DNA from: Cyanobacteria bacterium UBA1221
Lineage (GTDB): Bacteria; Cyanobacteriota; Vampirovibrionia; Gastranaerophilales; Gastranaerophilaceae
DNA length: 13,567 nucleotides
Direction of reading: 5' to 3'
NCBI GenBank assembly: GCA_002309425.1
Contig: DBXD01000022.1
Coordinates: 1 to 13,567, forward strand
Within the stretch, counting starts at the first letter, position 1, and each line of letters starts with the position of its first letter. Below, in pieces: positions 1 through 10,600 of the stretch. A model generated the notes under the pieces. The model was not told the DNA's origin. It searched no databases and worked only from the letters and a program-made list of their open reading frames with translations. The position numbers and the translations under genes are program-made.

Positions 1-28
1 TGTAATTAAAGTTTACATATGAAATAAT

Positions 29-47
29 AAAAATTTGCTGAATTTTT
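29..47 (-). terminator. Second AT-rich hairpin downstream, possible terminator
   Basis: AAAAATT (29-35) and AATTTTT (41-47) form a 7-bp stem around a 5-base loop. On the minus strand the stem ends in TTTTT followed by ATTATTT. The A-tract/T-tract arrangement would work in either direction. Bases 1-94 contain no gene that I can see. Confidence 0.35.
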
Positions 48-74
48 ATATTTTTGCAGAAAACTGTACAATAA

Positions 75-92
75 TTTTACAAATATGTAAAA
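75..92 (-). terminator. AT-rich hairpin just after the secreted-protein gene
   Basis: TTTTACA (75-81) and TGTAAAA (86-92) form a perfect 7-bp stem with a 4-base loop, starting two bases past the stop codon. No G/C-rich core or clean U tract follows on the minus strand, so it is only a weak terminator candidate. Confidence 0.3.
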
Positions 93-94
93 AT

Positions 95-1189
95 TTATTT
101 TATTTTACTCAGAGGAATAAAATCAAATCTTATGTACTTGTTAAAGGTTGATTTTCTTTCGCGGAAAACTTCTTCGGTTACGTTGTTGGGGTTATTATCA
201 CTATATATGATAAACCACGGCTGTTTTTTGTTTGAGTATCCGTCATACCTAAATTCTACCTGCGGAAACAGTTCGGTCGAATTTTCCACTAAGACGTAAG
301 TTCTTAAACCGCTTTCATTTGCACCTGATGAATACTCATTACAAATAAAAGTGCCGTTACATACAAAATATCTGTTTCTGCTTCCGCCGCTGATTACGTG
401 CTGAGGCTTGCGATTTACCATAGTGTAAATGTCATATATTACCCCTTTCCAATCCCCGTCAGCAATCTCGCCTATCAAAAGTTCCTCAATCCCGTCAGCA
501 TTCGTGTCATAATAGGCATATCCGATTTTGTCCGAAATATTTTTGTTACCCGAAGCCAGAACATTGTACATATAACTCATATTTTCTTTTTCAAGTCTTA
601 CGGAATCCCATTTTTCATTAATTGCGGTAAGATGTTTTTTTAAAACCTCTTTATATAAGGTTTCCCCTTTCATTCCCTGATTTTTGAAATATGTTGTTCC
701 GTTTATTCCTTTTATCTCAACAACATCCCCAAGATTATAAAGTGTTTTGTATGGCTCGGTTGTCCCTTTTACATAATCATACTGAACATCTGTCGGGTGG
801 TACAAAACCATATCGTAAAGATTTCCTTTTCTATCAGTGAGTTCACCGATTTTTATCCCGCCCGGAAGCATCGCATGCTCAGATGGTTCTTTATACGCTC
901 TTACTCCAAATGCAAGTCCGCCAAATCCGGCTTTCTCTGATTTTTTATCGTATATGGTAATTCCGTTATTTCTCTTTTTTACGAGGAACAATCCTTTTGT
1001 TTCTTTTGGCATAGTAAGTGAAAACAGCCTGTTAGATACAAATTGAGGCTTGTTATCTGAATATTTTTTGACTTTATGCAGCTTAACTGTGGTAACCCCG
1101 TCCTGACTGTATGCCAAAGGAGAGAAAACACATATGGTACCTGCAAAAATTAAACCCAACAATAAATTAAAAACAAAATCTTTTTTCAT
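95..1189 (-). CDS. Secreted protein of unknown function with C-terminal D-x-N-x-D-G motif
   Basis: 364 residues, ATG at 1189-1187 preceded by an AGGGG ribosome-binding site (1201-1197) seven bases upstream. It begins with a classical signal peptide: Lys2-Lys3, a hydrophobic core ~6-22, and likely cleavage after Ala-Tyr-Ser28. C20 is not in a good lipobox, so it is probably not a lipoprotein. Residues ~55-130 (FSLTMPKETKGLFLVKKRNN, then GFGGLAFGV) resemble an N-terminal domain common in secreted proteins of Firmicutes, of the type 'f-s-i-t-i-P-x-x-w-k-g-k ... y-D-K-k ... G-G-x-l-f', from memory. Residues 228-240 (DTNADGIEELLIG) form a calcium-loop-like D-x-N-x-D-G-I-x-E motif, often seen in extracellular proteins. 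Two Cys after the signal (277, 283) could form a disulfide. The biochemical role is unknown. It lies 140 bases after the small gene and may have its own promoter. Confidence 0.9.
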   Translation of the reverse strand: MKKDFVFNLLLGLIFAGTICVFSPLAYSQDGVTTVKLHKVKKYSDNKPQFVSNRLFSLTMPKETKGLFLVKKRNNGITIYDKKSEKAGFGGLAFGVRAYKEPSEHAMLPGGIKIGELTDRKGNLYDMVLYHPTDVQYDYVKGTTEPYKTLYNLGDVVEIKGINGTTYFKNQGMKGETLYKEVLKKHLTAINEKWDSVRLEKENMSYMYNVLASGNKNISDKIGYAYYDTNADGIEELLIGEIADGDWKGVIYDIYTMVNRKPQHVISGGSRNRYFVCNGTFICNEYSSGANESGLRTYVLVENSTELFPQVEFRYDGYSNKKQPWFIIYSDNNPNNVTEEVFRERKSTFNKYIRFDFIPLSKIK

Positions 1190-1205
1190 AAATCAGCCCC
1201 TGTTC

Positions 1206-1226
1206 TATGTTTAATATTTTAACATA
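1206..1226. repeat. Inverted repeat TATGTT / AACATA upstream of the secreted-protein gene
   Basis: TATGTT at 1206-1211 and AACATA at 1221-1226 are separated by 9 bases. The site lies about 17-37 bases before the ATG and just upstream of the ribosome-binding site. It could be a weak leader hairpin or a protein-binding site; the AT-rich stem makes chance quite possible. Confidence 0.25.
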
Positions 1227-1297
1227 AAATATGCTTGGATTTTGTATTACATTTCTATAACCCGAGTCAGTTCTTTATGTAAAAATATTAAACTGCT

Positions 1298-1313
1298 GTA
1301 TATTATAATATAC
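1298..1313. promoter_or_regulatory. Perfect 16-bp palindrome GTATATTATAATATAC
   Basis: The sequence equals its own reverse complement over 16 bases. It overlaps the candidate -10 element upstream of the secreted-protein gene, the position expected for a dimeric repressor's operator. On the plus strand it is followed by TTTTT, so a weak hairpin terminator is an alternative, although no plus-strand gene needs one. Confidence 0.35.
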
Positions 1314-1329
1314 TTTTTAGATATGGCAG
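1302..1329 (-). promoter_or_regulatory. Candidate sigma-70-type promoter for the secreted-protein gene
   Basis: On the minus strand CTGCCA (1329-1324, 4 of 6 to TTGACA) is followed after 16 bases by TATAAT (1307-1302, perfect -10). Transcription would start near 1295, giving a leader of about 105 bases before the ATG at 1189. The -10 lies inside a palindrome, so it reads TATAAT-like on both strands, and in DNA this AT-rich the match could be chance. Confidence 0.35.
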
Positions 1330-1629
1330 CTAATCTTTAAAATAACATTGTTGGATTGCTTTTATTGCTTTATCATATTTTTCGGTTGGCAGTCCGATTT
1401 TTTCAGCCCACATCTTCATATAGGAAAACAATTTTATTTCAGTTTTATCACGCTCTAAAGTATCCATACCATTTGCTGTTGCCTGTTTTACAAATTCGTC
1501 ATGATATTCTTCCATAACTTGCAACTGTTGTTCTACAAGATTATTTATCGGATTGCCCAGCCTTTCGGCTTCTGTAACCTGTTGTGCTATATTTCTGCTT
1601 CTGCCTATCAAAATATCCATATTATCCAT
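1330..1629 (-). CDS. 99-residue helical protein, translationally coupled to the giant protease gene
   Basis: It starts at the ATG 1629-1627 and ends with TAG at 1330. The start lies 4 bases after the TGA of the giant gene, and its strong ribosome-binding site (AAAAGGAG, 1646-1639, 9-base spacer) lies inside the last codons of that gene. The protein is soluble and charged, with no signal peptide or membrane segment. By eye it is a helical bundle: a long helix ~5-50 (NNLVEQQLQVMEEYHDEFVK) and further helices at ~60-95. It has a single Cys (residue 95). I do not recognise the family. The coupling suggests roughly stoichiometric production with the giant protein, so a chaperone, inhibitor/immunity or binding partner is plausible, but nothing in the sequence proves any of these. 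A second Met at codon 4 is a less likely start. Confidence 0.88.
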   Translation of the reverse strand: MDNMDILIGRSRNIAQQVTEAERLGNPINNLVEQQLQVMEEYHDEFVKQATANGMDTLERDKTEIKLFSYMKMWAEKIGLPTEKYDKAIKAIQQCYFKD

Positions 1630-1633
1630 TATA

Positions 1634-4600
1634 TCAGTCTCCTTTTCTTAAATCTGTAATTGAAATACTATTAACATATTTAGATAATACCTCTATCGGA
1701 ATATCCGTTACGACTCCGGCACAATGAGGATTGCATATTTTTACGATACCTGTTGTTTCGTCATATCCTACGATTGTATAGGCATGATTTGATACCAAAT
1801 TATATTCTTTTAATATTGAACTTTCTGATGCACTGTCCGGTTTTGGTATTGTACCGAAATATAATATAAAATGTGGTAAATTTGCTAATTTAGTAATATA
1901 TTTTTTTGTCTCAGCCTCATTCCTATCTTTTGTACTATTCATAACTATAATTTTTGTGTAACCGGTCTTCGTTACCTGAGGATCTGTTACATTAAATGTG
2001 CCTAAATTTTCTATACCCAAAATTTCTGACATTGCCTCTGCCTGAAAACCGCCTACCCCTCTTTGCATGATAGAGTACTGGTTCATATCCTCCGATAAGT
2101 ATGGCAAATGGTCCATAGACGCTTCTCTCAGTGCGACCCTGTGATAAGTTTCTTCATACATTTTTAAACCCTTGCAACCGACAAGATGATAGGGACCTTT
2201 TGCTTTTTCGTCATATTCACAATTTATAAATGTATGAGAGCCGTTGTAATTTTCATAAGCTTTTACCGTTACAATAATATCATTCCCTTCCTGTTTAAAA
2301 GATTTGTAGAAATCGCTGCGTGCTATAGGATTGGACATTGCGGATGCAATTGATGTTACAAGGTAACAATTACCAAGGTATGTTTGAGTTGTTGCAAATC
2401 TCACAATGGGCGGGAATAGTTCATTATATTTTTCTTTTGTCATCTGCCACTCAATTATTCTTTTGCCGTCATTTATGTACATCTGTTCACCGATACTGAT
2501 TGCATCACCTGCTTTTGTTTTAGAGAACACTTCTTCTAATGGTGTACCCGCCGGAAATTCGGGATTAACTGGCTTACCGGCTTTTACAAGTTCAAAATCT
2601 CTGTAAAAATCAGGAGAAAAATCAGAATTTCTGTTCAGTTTCGTCAGCATGTGATCTGACACATCTCCGCGCTCTATCATGTCAAATAATCCGTCATCTA
2701 AAACTTTTAGTATTTTTTGATATTGTTCGGGAGAGTTGACTGCCAAGTCAAACAGCCCTGAATAGACATTAACATTTTTCTTTAATCGTTCAAAACCGAT
2801 GTCGTTAACAAATTTTTTGTAGCAAGTTTCAATTTTTTCCCAATTTTCTGAACTTTTCATTTCCGGCATTTCTTTTGCTAATTTTATTAATGTCCATTTT
2901 TCAGCAAGCGGTACCTCCATGTGCTGTTCTACATATTCGGCATTATTCTCACTTAAATAATTTAAAATATCACTTTCTTTGTTTTCTAAAATTTTACGTA
3001 CCAGTTCCATATTCCCCGTTTTTTGGAGAAAATCAACAGTATTCTTGATTTTGTTATGCGTAAATACTTTTTTGTTTTCATACCAGCATCTGAAAAGTTC
3101 TTCGTTCAGATTTTCAGGTAATTTTAATAATGCATTACAAAGACTGTGAAAATTATCTACATTAAATGCCATATCACTGTCATTTTTTGCAGAATTGGCT
3201 GCAAACATAAATGTATCAGGGTCCTTAGAACATATAGATAAAAGGTCTATTAATTTATTTTTGAAAGCATTTATTTCACCAGGTCGCCTGTATATTTCTT
3301 TTGCTTCTTCTTCTGTCAATTGTTTTTCAAAGGCATCAGACATTTTCATAATATCCTTTACGACTTTTAACATAAACTCTTTGTCTTTTGCATTTTCAAG
3401 ACAATTCATTATCTCTTCCTGACGTGTAGGATTTAATTCTACAATCGCCTTAACCATCCCTTCATTATATATTGCAAGATTCTCAGAACTTCTCAATCTC
3501 TGCTCAGTATCAAACTCTATATTATTGAAGGCATTATAAAAATAATCTTCAGTGCATGGGTCATCATATTTTAAACTTTTTAAAAGTTTTATATTTAATG
3601 TGCCCTTTACAACTTCTTTATAGCCTTTGGAGGTTACAAATTTATTATAATTTTCCGGATAAAATTCTCTCATCATAACAAGGTTATATAAGATGTTTCC
3701 TCGGGTTTCTTTCTCTAATGCTCCTTTATTTTTGAATATTTTTTTTATATCATTTATATTTTTTGCTATATTATTGAGTATTTTAACATTTGCCATAATC
3801 TGTTTCAGATTTTCGGAGGAAATACCGTACTTAATAACCCCCAAAAGCGTACCCTTTTGGTATTTACTCAGGGTATTGTAGTAAGCAATTACTTCTGTTT
3901 GAAAATCTTTATCAAATTTGTTGAAGTTATCATAGGAATTTAATACATGTGTTGCTTTCGTTCCTTCTTGGGCTGCCGTTGAAGAGTTTGAAGGCTCAGT
4001 TACGGAGCTGGTTTGAGGTTCGGATACTGCCGTTGCCTCGGCTGCTGCTTCATATACATCCGTCGGCTCAGGAGTATCCGGCGAGACAGAAGCGGAAGAA
4101 GCTTCACTCTTATCACGGTGCAAATCTTTGATTTCGCGCATTGCTCGGTTTGTTGCAGGGATATTAATTGTGCCGCGTCCGCCAACACAGTCAATGTATG
4201 TGTCCTCAGGCGCCCTGCCGATTACTTCAACAGTGTGTCCGCCCGTGAGATTAAACCTTTCGAGATTGATTTTGTTGTAAGGATTTCCGCCTACCATTAT
4301 AACCGCATCAGGAACCCCCATTTCTTCACAGACCTTTTTAGCGTATTCTATTATCGCATCGGTTACTTCCGGAGCTGCACCGAGTTTGCCGTTAGCTTCA
4401 AAACTGTCTATGACAAAGGTAAGTTTACCGTCAACTTTTGCAAAGTAGCACATAGAATTGCCCACTGAATTTCCAGCTTTATCGACTATTTCTATGCCGT
4501 TTACAAAAGCATTCACAAGATGCTGAGGTGCTGCAAAGGAATTGAATTTTCCGACAGATGTGCAACATCCGACGTGGTTACCGAAGAAGATATTTCTGCC

Positions 4601-7600
4601 GACATCGTCTTTATCCCACAACCGTACATCCAGTTCTTCCGTTGAATCTTTCATCTGTTCAATGTCGTGAATATTCTTTTTGTGAATATCAATATGGTCT
4701 TTGAAGGTGTTTATATCAGGTGTGTTTTGTTTCCAGTATTCTCCTGTTTCAAGTTCTTTTTCTATTAATTTTATAATTTTGGGCAAATCTTTTTGTCCTG
4801 CTGTTTCAAAATTATTATCTGTTAATATCTGATGAATTTTTGCCATTTGCTCAGGGGCAAGACTCTTTGCAAGTTCGGAATTTAATTCGTTTGTTAAATT
4901 TTGTTTTGCAGACTGTACGGATTTCGCAACATCAACTACTACGGTAAAATGATGTCTTGATTCAGGATTAAATGTCAGCCATCTGTCAAAGTCCAACCCG
5001 AATTCTTCAAACATCTTTTTGGTTTCCTGATTTTCGGGGATTTGCATAATTATTTCGGTCAATTTTTTACCCGGATTTTCTTTTATCAGATTAATCAATT
5101 TGTCAAAGTTTTCTTTAAAACGCTCTTCGCTCATCCCACCAAATAAATTGGCTATATATTTACTGTCATAATTTATTGCAGTCAATAATTCGTCTGTGGC
5201 TTCTATATTAAGACACTTATATAGTTCCCTGTTTATGGTTTTAGTAAAGGCTTTATCCTGATTTGGAAGATTTATGTGTGCTTCAACCTGAGCAATAAGA
5301 GCTTTCATTGCAGGATCGTTTAATCTTGCTTTTTTATATTTTTCGGGGTTTGCAATAATATCAGCCTTTTGTGCTTCGAGCTGTGCAAGATATTCAGCTT
5401 TTTTGTCAGCAGGTATTCTGTCGTTATTCTTTACGCTGTTAATTTTCTTGTCCATAGCGGTTATTTGTTCTTCAATTGACGGAGGAACAAGATATTTTTT
5501 GTTTAGATTTTGTGAGAGCAGAAATCTTCTGATGGTTTCCTGTCTTTCTTCAGGTACATCAAATTCTCTTATAAAATCTTCAATCTGTTCTTCATAAGTC
5601 TTATCTGTTGCAAAAATTCTGTCCGCCATTTCTTTTTGGGCTTCTGTCATTTTTGGAAGCTTAATTTCGTTTATGATTCTTGTGATAGCTTCTATGTCCA
5701 CGTTATTTGCCATTGCCGCAATAATTTGCAACTTTGCGAGTTTTTGTTCGGGGTGAGGAAGTTCGTTTAGTTTTTCTTTCAGAAGATTTATTGTTTCTAT
5801 GTCGAGCGAGCTCAACGTACCCGCATTCTCTAATAAGCGCTTCAAACCTTCGTATTTTAAACCGACGGCATGTTTTAATACGGATTCGCCTAATATATAT
5901 TCTATATTTGTTACACCCGTAAAATTGTTTACTATCATATTCGATAATATTTTATTAGTTACATCTATATCATGTTGTTTTAATAATTTAATATTTTTAT
6001 TAAAAAATTCTAATGTTCTCTTTGCAACAAGATAATCCTCATCAGAGAGGTGCGATAATTTTAAATGAGAATTTAAACTAAGTGGAATTTCCGGATTTAC
6101 TCTTTCAAGGAGTTTCTCATATTCACTATCCCTAAGTTTTGCCAATTCTATTTTTTCGCCCACAGTCAGGTCGCTGCCCGGAATATCACGATTTACAAAG
6201 TTATTAATCTCAGACTTTGATAATATTGAAATTTCCTTAATTATCTTACTGGTTAATTGAGATAATTTAGGTAAAAAGTATTTAATCCTCTTGTACTCAT
6301 CATTAGACAATCTGGATAATGTTAAAATCGGATTTTCATCACTATAATAAAATCCTAATTTTAAACATTTATCAGCGACAGGAATTATTTCATTCAGACA
6401 TCTTCTGTACTTTTCCGGTTCAAGTTTGGAAATTTCTATAATTTCATCTCTGCTAAGTTGATATTCTCCCAAATTATCAATTGATAGCAATTCTTTTACT
6501 TTTGCAAAAGATTCTTTATCTAACAGCGCAAACTCTTTTACCTGAAAGTCATACAGACCGTTTGGAACGGAATTTATATATTTCATATTTTCTATGGCAG
6601 TTTTATACTGTTCCTCGGGTAATTGCAATATAGCTTCTATATCAGAAACGGAAGTAGGCAATTTGGGTTTTTTCGTATTTTGTGCAATTGGTAGAAAATC
6701 ATTTTTAAACCTTTGCATCATTTCGTCATTTAGTAATAATTCAATATCATCCCCAAAAGACCACGCCCCTAATCCGATTTGATAACCGTTTGTATTCTCT
6801 AATAAAATTAAATCTTTAATTTTATTATATTTTTCCGACTCTAAGTTTACCAATTTATATATGACTCCGCCACTTAGTGTATGATTGGCTCTTAAAGGAC
6901 TTGTTGCTAATTTTAAGGCTTCCTCATACTTATCCTGGGGTAATGCCGCAAGTAACAATTTATCTCCTTGCGATAAATTTATGTTCATTAAATCCTTGTT
7001 GATTCTTTCACGTTGGTTTGGAGTCAATTTAATCGTTTTATTAAGTATTTCTATATCAGCATCAAAAAATTTCGAATCAAGCAGAGGTTTTACTTCCTCA
7101 TATACACTGTCATCACATTTTGCGACTTCAATTAATTTATCAATTTTATTTTTTATACTAATTTTATCTGTGGCAGTTTGGAATTTTTGGATTATTTCAA
7201 TGGCTCTATCGTAGTTTTTTTCATCCAATTCTGCAAGCGCTTTTATTTCTCTTCCGGACAGTTGTTCATCAAGTTTACTTATTATATATAAATCTTTTTT
7301 TATACGTGCCCATTGTTTTTCTGTAACATGTGCTACTTCCAGAAAATCGTTCAGTGAAAATTTCTCTAAATGAGCGGCACCGCGTTTTATTGTCATAATT
7401 TCTTTGTATCTGTTGTATGCGACTTCATCTAATGCCGTTATAGTTCCAAAGTTTGCAATGTTGTTATATAGCAGATCCATGCCTATCTGTATATCTTCTC
7501 TTACGGGTAATAAGTCATTTATGTACCTTTGCCAGCATTTTTCGTCCAGCGCTGTGACGTATATCAGTTCCTTAGCCTCTATTTTGGATTTGTCCTTTAC

Positions 7601-10600
7601 AGGCAGTATTCCGCCATCAAATGCCCGTTTCCATTGCTCCGGAGACATTCCCGCAAGCTCGCTGAATTCACGTGCGCTAATAAAAGATTTTAAATTAGAT
7701 TTTTCCATAAAATCCCAAATAGTATCAGGAATTTTTACTAAATTCTTTATCTGATATACTTCAAATTTTTCAATATTATTTCCATATAATGTAGTAACAG
7801 TATATTCATCAAACAAATGACGATCTTCAGCTATTTTTAGTTGATCATCCGACAACCTTGAAAGGCGTCTTGCATCATCAGGGGAATACATATGACCGCC
7901 TTTTGAGGATTCCATTTTAAGAAATCTATCCATGATAACCCGCCGTCTGCCGTTCTGATTAGCAATCTCCATTATTTCATGTCCTGTTAAAAGCTTGCCA
8001 TTCCTTGTAGTGTTAATTAAATCCTGTTCAGCAATCCTTTGTTTTACTTCCTTGGGTGCAGTAACCATTTGAACGCATTCATTTACATAAAATCTTCTTT
8101 CTGTAGTTTCTGTATCCTCATACCTGCCGCCAACATGTCTATTTTCCTTTTTTACATAAGTCATATCATATAGATCTTTAAACTCAGCAAAAGTTCCATC
8201 ATCCATTACCGCAAGCTTGTATAACGTTTCTCCGTCTATAGAGTCATTACCATAATATGAACGTATATCTTTTAACGTCAAAAGCTGACGTTTTCCAACA
8301 TTTTCAAATTCAGAATCCGTAAGTTTTGCAAGGGGAATAATCTGACTTGCACTTAATCTGCGTGTATACGTGCCGTTGGAGTTTTCATCTTCAATATCTT
8401 TGAGTAAATTTCTTCTTTTTATAGTTTCCCAGGCTTCATCACTAACCTCGGTTAATAGAAGTACATCTTCAGGACTAAGTTTATTTTTTCGTCCTTCAAT
8501 ATTTTTTAATAACCCGCGTTTTTCTATTATATCAAGTTGTTCATCAGATAATTCCAACAATTTTTTTGCAGAGGAACAGGGATATTCGTCATCCCAGTTT
8601 AGACGATCCATCATCCCGTTTATTCTGTCAAGTTTAGTTAAATCCAAATATTCTGCATTTTGATACAATTCATACCATTGTGACCTTGCAAACAAACGAG
8701 AACCGCATAATTTAATCATATTCGCTCTCTTTTCAGGTTCTTCTATTTTCATGGTGGCTTCAAATTCGCCGGAATCAAATTTACGTTCTCCGGATAAGTA
8801 TCCGCTCTTTATGATTTCTTTTAATTCTTCTTTATCCGTATATGTGATAAGGCGGGCAGCAACAGGAGAAATTTCAGGCAAATCCTTATCTTCAAGCAAT
8901 TCTACAAAATCCTGAAGTTTTTCTGGAGTTTTAAGTGCTTTCAAATAGTGAAGATCCTCATTCCCCTGAGCAGAACATTTTTCTATATATTTTGAAAAAA
9001 CTTCCGCACAGTGCAAGTCGGGAATGACTGAAACTATTGCCTCAATATTTTTATCTTCAAAATCAGCCTCTTTTAAGACTGTTTTTATTGTATCCGTATA
9101 TTTGTCTTTTAAAGGATATAAATCCATAATTTCATTCATTCTTCGTTCTGTTGCTGGGATATTAATTGTACCGCGTCCGCCAACACAGTCAATGTATGTG
9201 TTCTTAGGTGCCCTGCCGATTACCTCAACGGTGTGATTCGGAGTCTCTATGCATCTGTCCAGGTTTACATTGTTGAAATTAGGTCCTAATATTATATTTG
9301 CATCAGGAACACCCATTTCAGCACATACTTTTTGGGCATATTCTATTACCGCATCGGTTACTTCCGGAGCTGCGGCGAGTTTGCCGTTTGCTTCAAAACT
9401 GTCTATGACGAATGTAAGTTTGCCGTCGACTTTTGCAAAGTAGCACATTGAATTACCGAGCGAATTGCCGCCTTTGTCTACGATTTCTATGCCGTTTACA
9501 AAAGCATTCATAAGATGCTGCGGTGCGGCAAAGGAGTTAAATTTTCCGACAGATGTACAACAGCCGACATGGTTCCCGAAGAAAATATTTCTGCCTACAT
9601 TATTTTTATCCCAAAGACGCACAAATAATTCTTCGGTTGTGTCTTTCAGTTGTTTTACATCATGAATTTTCTTTTTATGACCCGAAATATGGTTTTTGAA
9701 GGTGTTTATATCAGGTGTGTTTTGTTTCCAGTATTCGTTTGTTTCGAGTTCTTTTTCTATTAATTTTATAATCTTTGGCAGATCTTTTTGTCCGGCTGTT
9801 TCAATACTGTTATCTGTTAATATCTGATTAATTTTTGCCATTTGCTCGGGGTCAAGCCTCTTTGCAAGTTCGGAATTTAATTCTTTCCTTAAATTTTGTC
9901 TTGCCGCGTTCACAGCCCCCTGAACATCAACTTTAACGGTAAAGGCCTGCCTTGATTCAGGATTAAATGTCATCCATCTGTCAAAGTCCAACCCGAGTTT
10001 TTCAAACATCTTTTTGGTTTCCTGATTTTCGGGAATTTGCATAATTATTTCTGTTAATTTTTTACCCGGATTTTCTTTTATCAGATTAATCAATTCGTTA
10101 AAGTTCTCTTCAAACCACTCTTCGTTTATTCCGCCAAATAAATTGGCTATATATTTACTGTCATAATTTACTGCGGCCAATAATTCGTCCGTGGTTTCTA
10201 TATTAAGGCACTTGTATAGTTCTCTGTTTACGGCTTTAGTAAAAGCTTTATCCTGATTTGGCAGATTAATATGTGCTTCAACCTGAGCTATAAGAGCTTT
10301 CATCGCAGGATCGTTTAATCTTGCTTTAGTGTGTTCCTCAGGATTCGCAATTATATCTGCTTTCTGAGTTTCGATTTGTGCCAGATATTCAGCTTTTTTG
10401 TCAGCGGGTATTTTGTCGTTATTCTTTATGCTGTTGATTTTTCTGTCCATTATTGCTACTTGTTCTTCAATTGACGGAGGGACAAGATATTTTTTGTTTA
10501 GATTTTGTGAGAGCAGGAATCTTCTGATGGTTTCCTGTCTCTCTTCAGGTACATCAAATTCTCTTATAAAATCCTCAATCTGTTCTTCATAAGTCTTATC

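Noticed and set aside
1128..1189. Lipoprotein signal at Cys20 of the secreted protein
   Set aside because: The residues before the Cys (Gly-Thr-Ile) do not fit a lipobox, while Ala-Tyr-Ser at 26-28 fits ordinary signal peptidase I cleavage.
4013..4468. 151-codon plus-strand open frame
   Set aside because: Antisense to module copy 2 and the linker; no ribosome-binding site seen and a Cys/Arg/Phe-rich shadow-like composition.
5403..5597. Similar plus-strand open frames at 5403-5597 and 10398-10592
   Set aside because: Their similarity only mirrors the duplicated module on the coding strand; the 4,995-base offset is the same.
6050..8575. CRISPR array or DNA-level tandem repeats
   Set aside because: The periodicity exists only at protein level and is degenerate; no near-identical DNA repeats with spacers are present.
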